Source: Pedobacter sp. PLR
GTDB lineage: Bacteria > Bacteroidota > Bacteroidia > Sphingobacteriales > Sphingobacteriaceae
Length of the DNA: 64,000 nt
Assembly: GCF_026239675.1 (NCBI RefSeq)
Contig: NZ_JAPIVQ010000004.1
Span: 186,001-250,000, forward strand
Reading direction: 5' to 3'
In this document: piece by piece, positions 61,111-64,000 of the stretch
Numbering within the stretch: the first letter of the stretch is position 1
How the letters are laid out: each line of letters opens with the position of its first letter
Made by a program: the position numbers and the translations under genes
Notes under the pieces: generated by a model
The model's input: the letters and a program-made list of their open reading frames with translations, nothing else
What the model was told of the DNA's origin: nothing
The model's database searches: none

Positions 61111-63921
61111 TTAAAAGCTATAATTTAAAATTAGTTCTAAGATAGGATTTTGGTGATACATTTTGTTTACAAAAACGACTCTGGCTCCTACATCCACCAC
61201 CGGCTGATAGCGAAGTAAGTTCATACTACTACGCAATTCGAAGCCAAACGTTTTAGGCTGGCTAAGATTTGTATCCTCTCCAAGGTTTTCATAATGACAA
61301 AATAATCCGCCGCGAAGGTTTCGCACGTACGCCAATGCGCCCAGTTCTGCATCCGGAAAAGCAATAGGGAAACGATAGTTCAGCAATAGCGTGTTCTTAA
61401 GGATATTGATTGCCGGAATATTGTTGTAACCGTAAACGGTATTGATCTGCTGGTCAAATTTTCTGACGCCGGAACTGCGTTGAAAACTGAAATTGGCCAG
61501 GAAAGAGTGATTTCTGGCAATTCCCGGGAAATAAAGAAAACTCTCTGCGGCAAAAATATCTCCTGATAACTGGGCATCAAAGGGCTGATGCAGGTAGGAA
61601 AACCTTAGTATCTGCGCCCATTTAGGAGCAACATCTCTTTCCGATTGTCTGATGCTATGTGTAAAGCTAAAGCTGTACTCCATCGGGAATTTCAAAGTAG
61701 TGATGTAATTATTGGGCATGTTTTCAGGACTATATCTTTTGGTATAACTGGTCGCGGTAGATAGGGAGAAGTTGTAATTGTGGTTTAAGGCGTTCAGACT
61801 GATGGGTAAAATTGCCGACAACTGAACGTCGTTTTCCCGCCAATCGCCCTGTTGGACTCCATTTGAACTGTTGTAGAAGGCGCGTTTGGGTCTGTTTCGG
61901 TAAGTAGCTCCCAATATCGGGTAAAAACCTTTATAGGTGAACCCGCCATTGTATTCGAAGCGGCCAAGGTCACGGAAGTAATTGACACCGGCAAAAATAT
62001 TCATCGTATTCAGGAGGTTGTCGGAGTTGATTTGTAGTCCGCCGCGATATTCATCTTCAATAACCGGGTTGATGCTATGCACCTGGAACAGGCTTTTTAA
62101 TCCGCCATAAGGTTTTGAAGTATAGCTGCTGTCCGGAATGTGCGCAAACACATTACCCGTGTTTTCTTGTTTTTCTGCCGCTTCCCCAAGATAAACAAAG
62201 TGGTTTTCTCCCGGAGCTTCCGCTTGAATATTACTTTCTGTAACTTCATAACCATCAATTCCATAGTTGTTGAAAACCATAGACTTTTCATCAGCAGCAA
62301 AGGAAGGGTTAAAGGCGCCATATTTGGCTGCGCTCAGCGCGCTTATTTTTTTTGTAATGGGATCAATGTAGTAAATGTTGTCAATTCCGTTGTAGTGTGC
62401 ATTAAACGCAATTCCTTTGGAAAAGTAAACAGGTCTGCTTAGTTGTTGTTGGGTAGCGGGGATCAATAGCTCCGTTTTTCCGTTGCGATCTACCCGGGAG
62501 AGTGATTTTCCTTGCTCTGTTACCGAGACAAAGGCCACTGCTTTGCCATCCGGACTAAAGGACGGGGTTTGCAGAATCAAATTCTCCGGATTCGGATAAG
62601 TATGGAGGACTGCGCCGGTTTTGGCATCCAGTTCAATCAGGTTAGCCTGATTGCTCAGGTCATACTTCACCGCGATCACCTTTTTCCCATCCGCAGATAT
62701 TGAAGGAGAGAAGAGTCTGCTTTTGGAGCTGAGCTTATGAACCTTGCCGCTCGCTAAATTATAGCTGCTGATCACACTATAACTCTGCTGCTTGTATCTG
62801 GGATCATACCTGATTTCATCCCAAACCAATACGCCATTCGCATAGCTGAACCATGGCTGCTCCTGTATGCCGATGGAAAGTAGTTTCCTTTCTTTTTTAT
62901 CCGGAGTAATGATCACAAAATGAGGGGTTTTTCCCTTGCTTTGTTTTAAGGTCAGGATCTCCTGATCATTAATTTTTACCGGCAGAAAATAGCTGGTCGC
63001 ATAATTTGGTTTTTTATTCAGGGCAGGGTAAACTTTTGAAGGTGTTTTCCCTGCTTGCGCTGTCCATTCTCCCCTCAGCTTTTTAGTGTTTTCCTGAAAC
63101 CATTCCGTAGTCCCTTTTCCGCTAAATTTTTTCAGGCTTTTAGAGAAAGGATAAAGACGGATAGGGTGGTGTTTGATGTCTGTAAGTACATCATCGAATA
63201 CTTTTTTTCCTGCACTTTCCCGAATTCGGGATGCCAGCGTATAACCGAGTTGGTAATAACCCGGAGTAAGGTCTTTTTCTGAATCGAAATTAGATTTGGT
63301 ATAAGAATAGTTTTTCCCTTCCAGCAGTTGCGTTCTGTAGGGCATGATCCAGGAAGGAATTCTTCCACGGCCGGCAGTGGTCAGCGAGGTTTCTATGCTC
63401 ACTGCATCTCCTTCAAAATACCATAACGGGATGCTTACGCCAAGCCAGGCAAAGTAAACCGTCTCCGGAAATGGATGTGCTTTTTCGCCGGTAAGTTTAT
63501 CGAATTGTGCCACATGGCGAAGTTCATGAACCGCCAGGTTATTTAGCCAATCCTGACTGTCGAATTGTTGTGGAGGTGTGGTATAGAATTCCGATTTTTT
63601 TGGTGCCAGCTGAACAAAGCCGTTTGCAATTACACCCCGGTTTTGAAGCAGGATGGGGATACTGGCTTTTTTTTCGCCCAGACTAGCACCTACATACGGA
63701 TAAATGGAAGTCATCGTGTTAGACATTCGCTGTGCTTCTTTCTCCAACTCTATAGGATAGATTATCCTGAAACCTGAGGCGTTAATTTGTCTCCATTTTA
63801 CACGGAATGGGTTTTGTTCCGAGTTGAAAATCTGGGCAAAGCTGGCAGGTCCGGTTAAACTGAATAATAATGAAGCGGTAATGCTGATGATTAGCTGCTT
63901 ATTTACAGGATATTTCTTCAT
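61111..63921 (-). CDS. Surface protein with HELRH metal motif, beta-propeller repeats and barrel-like C-terminus
   Basis: 936 residues from ATG at 63921 (MKKYPVNKQLIISITASLLF gives the signal peptide; a start at 63963 puts 14 residues before it). Residues about 30-280 resemble a gluzincin peptidase: LAVHELRHVAQFDKL contains HExxH, and WYFEGDAVSIETSL may give the third ligand. Residues about 310-590 hold TolB/WD40-like repeats (SPSISADGKKVIAVKYDLSN, TPSFSPDGKAVAFVSVTEQG, NPSFAADEKSMVFNNYGIDG). The last 300 residues alternate hydrophobic strands and end in LELILNYSF, like an outer-membrane barrel. Substrate unknown; the LapA-like gene follows by 3 bp. Confidence 0.8.
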   Translation of the reverse strand: MKKYPVNKQLIISITASLLFSLTGPASFAQIFNSEQNPFRVKWRQINASGFRIIYPIELEKEAQRMSNTMTSIYPYVGASLGEKKASIPILLQNRGVIANGFVQLAPKKSEFYTTPPQQFDSQDWLNNLAVHELRHVAQFDKLTGEKAHPFPETVYFAWLGVSIPLWYFEGDAVSIETSLTTAGRGRIPSWIMPYRTQLLEGKNYSYTKSNFDSEKDLTPGYYQLGYTLASRIRESAGKKVFDDVLTDIKHHPIRLYPFSKSLKKFSGKGTTEWFQENTKKLRGEWTAQAGKTPSKVYPALNKKPNYATSYFLPVKINDQEILTLKQSKGKTPHFVIITPDKKERKLLSIGIQEQPWFSYANGVLVWDEIRYDPRYKQQSYSVISSYNLASGKVHKLSSKSRLFSPSISADGKKVIAVKYDLSNQANLIELDAKTGAVLHTYPNPENLILQTPSFSPDGKAVAFVSVTEQGKSLSRVDRNGKTELLIPATQQQLSRPVYFSKGIAFNAHYNGIDNIYYIDPITKKISALSAAKYGAFNPSFAADEKSMVFNNYGIDGYEVTESNIQAEAPGENHFVYLGEAAEKQENTGNVFAHIPDSSYTSKPYGGLKSLFQVHSINPVIEDEYRGGLQINSDNLLNTMNIFAGVNYFRDLGRFEYNGGFTYKGFYPILGATYRNRPKRAFYNSSNGVQQGDWRENDVQLSAILPISLNALNHNYNFSLSTATSYTKRYSPENMPNNYITTLKFPMEYSFSFTHSIRQSERDVAPKWAQILRFSYLHQPFDAQLSGDIFAAESFLYFPGIARNHSFLANFSFQRSSGVRKFDQQINTVYGYNNIPAINILKNTLLLNYRFPIAFPDAELGALAYVRNLRGGLFCHYENLGEDTNLSQPKTFGFELRSSMNLLRYQPVVDVGARVVFVNKMYHQNPILELILNYSF

Positions 63922-64000
63922 TATTTGCTTTACTGGAAGGTTTGATTTTTTACAGTTTTTCAATTCTTTTCAGGTTGATCTTTGATTACTCGGGTCTTTC

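Noticed and set aside
1..64000. CRISPR arrays, tRNA or rRNA genes, insertion sequences, prophage or integrase genes
   Set aside because: No spaced repeat array, cloverleaf, transposase or integrase motif was seen on reading both strands; the tandem repeats found are short and isolated.

Overview
The window looks like a chromosomal segment of a Bacteroidota bacterium of the Sphingobacteriaceae, most likely a Pedobacter-like soil or freshwater species. The reasons are a SusC/SusD pair with its own FecI-type sigma factor and FecR anti-sigma factor, many predicted lipoproteins and TonB-linked barrels, a DUF3276 (PUR-like) protein, DUF2911, DUF1573 and DUF5522 proteins, a fused SecDF, almost no Shine-Dalgarno sequences, and a few TAnnTTTG-type promoter boxes. 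No tRNA, rRNA, CRISPR array, prophage or insertion sequence was seen. Genus-level naming is inference.

Layout. 1-9.6 kb: the end of a GH2 glycosidase, two DNA-repair genes (a zincless Fpg/Nei-type glycosylase and an AlkB-type dioxygenase), a TetR/DoxX pair, a LEA-type lipoprotein, and a tightly coupled trio of secreted PIG-L hydrolase, 30-residue membrane peptide and sodium/solute symporter. 9.7-17.6 kb: DUF2911 protein, M1 aminopeptidase with a 22-bp triple tandem repeat over its stop codon, a lipoprotein, cytochrome bd oxidase (cydAB), a 36-residue membrane peptide on the opposite strand, and an orphan 134-residue protein. 17.9-31.8 kb: a glycine-rich secreted protein paired with a glycine-rich TonB-type barrel, then a cell-surface signalling and uptake locus of sigma factor, FecR, structured leader, SusC with STN domain, SusD and two exported thioredoxin-fold proteins.

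32-45.8 kb is housekeeping: DUF3276, an ABC exporter, a leucine-dehydrogenase-like enzyme, nusB, DUF1573, yajC, a YbbR-like protein, coaE, an MBL-fold nuclease-like protein, a DUF5522 protein, MarR, then a minus-strand ZIP transporter, PAP2 phosphatase and methyltransferase, then a phosphohexomutase, a cysteine desulfurase and an acetyltransferase. 45.9-64 kb: a small hydrophilic protein, a GH92 alpha-mannosidase, accD, class II aldolase, a GNAT with an unusual 5' end, an HMG-CoA-lyase family enzyme, type II NADH dehydrogenase, secDF, folA/thyA, ispE, OsmC, an O-succinylhomoserine sulfhydrylase-like enzyme, a LapA-like protein and a large surface protein with a HELRH motif, beta-propeller repeats and a barrel-like end.

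The genes fit an aerobic or microaerobic polymer degrader that hydrolyses glycans and peptides outside the cytoplasm, imports products by TonB-dependent receptors and senses them through FecI/FecR. Strong hairpin terminators separate most convergent units, and overlapping stop/start codons mark the coupled ones. The least explained items are the coupled 30-residue peptide, the opposite-strand 36-residue peptide, the structured fecR-susC leader and the two short tandem repeats.
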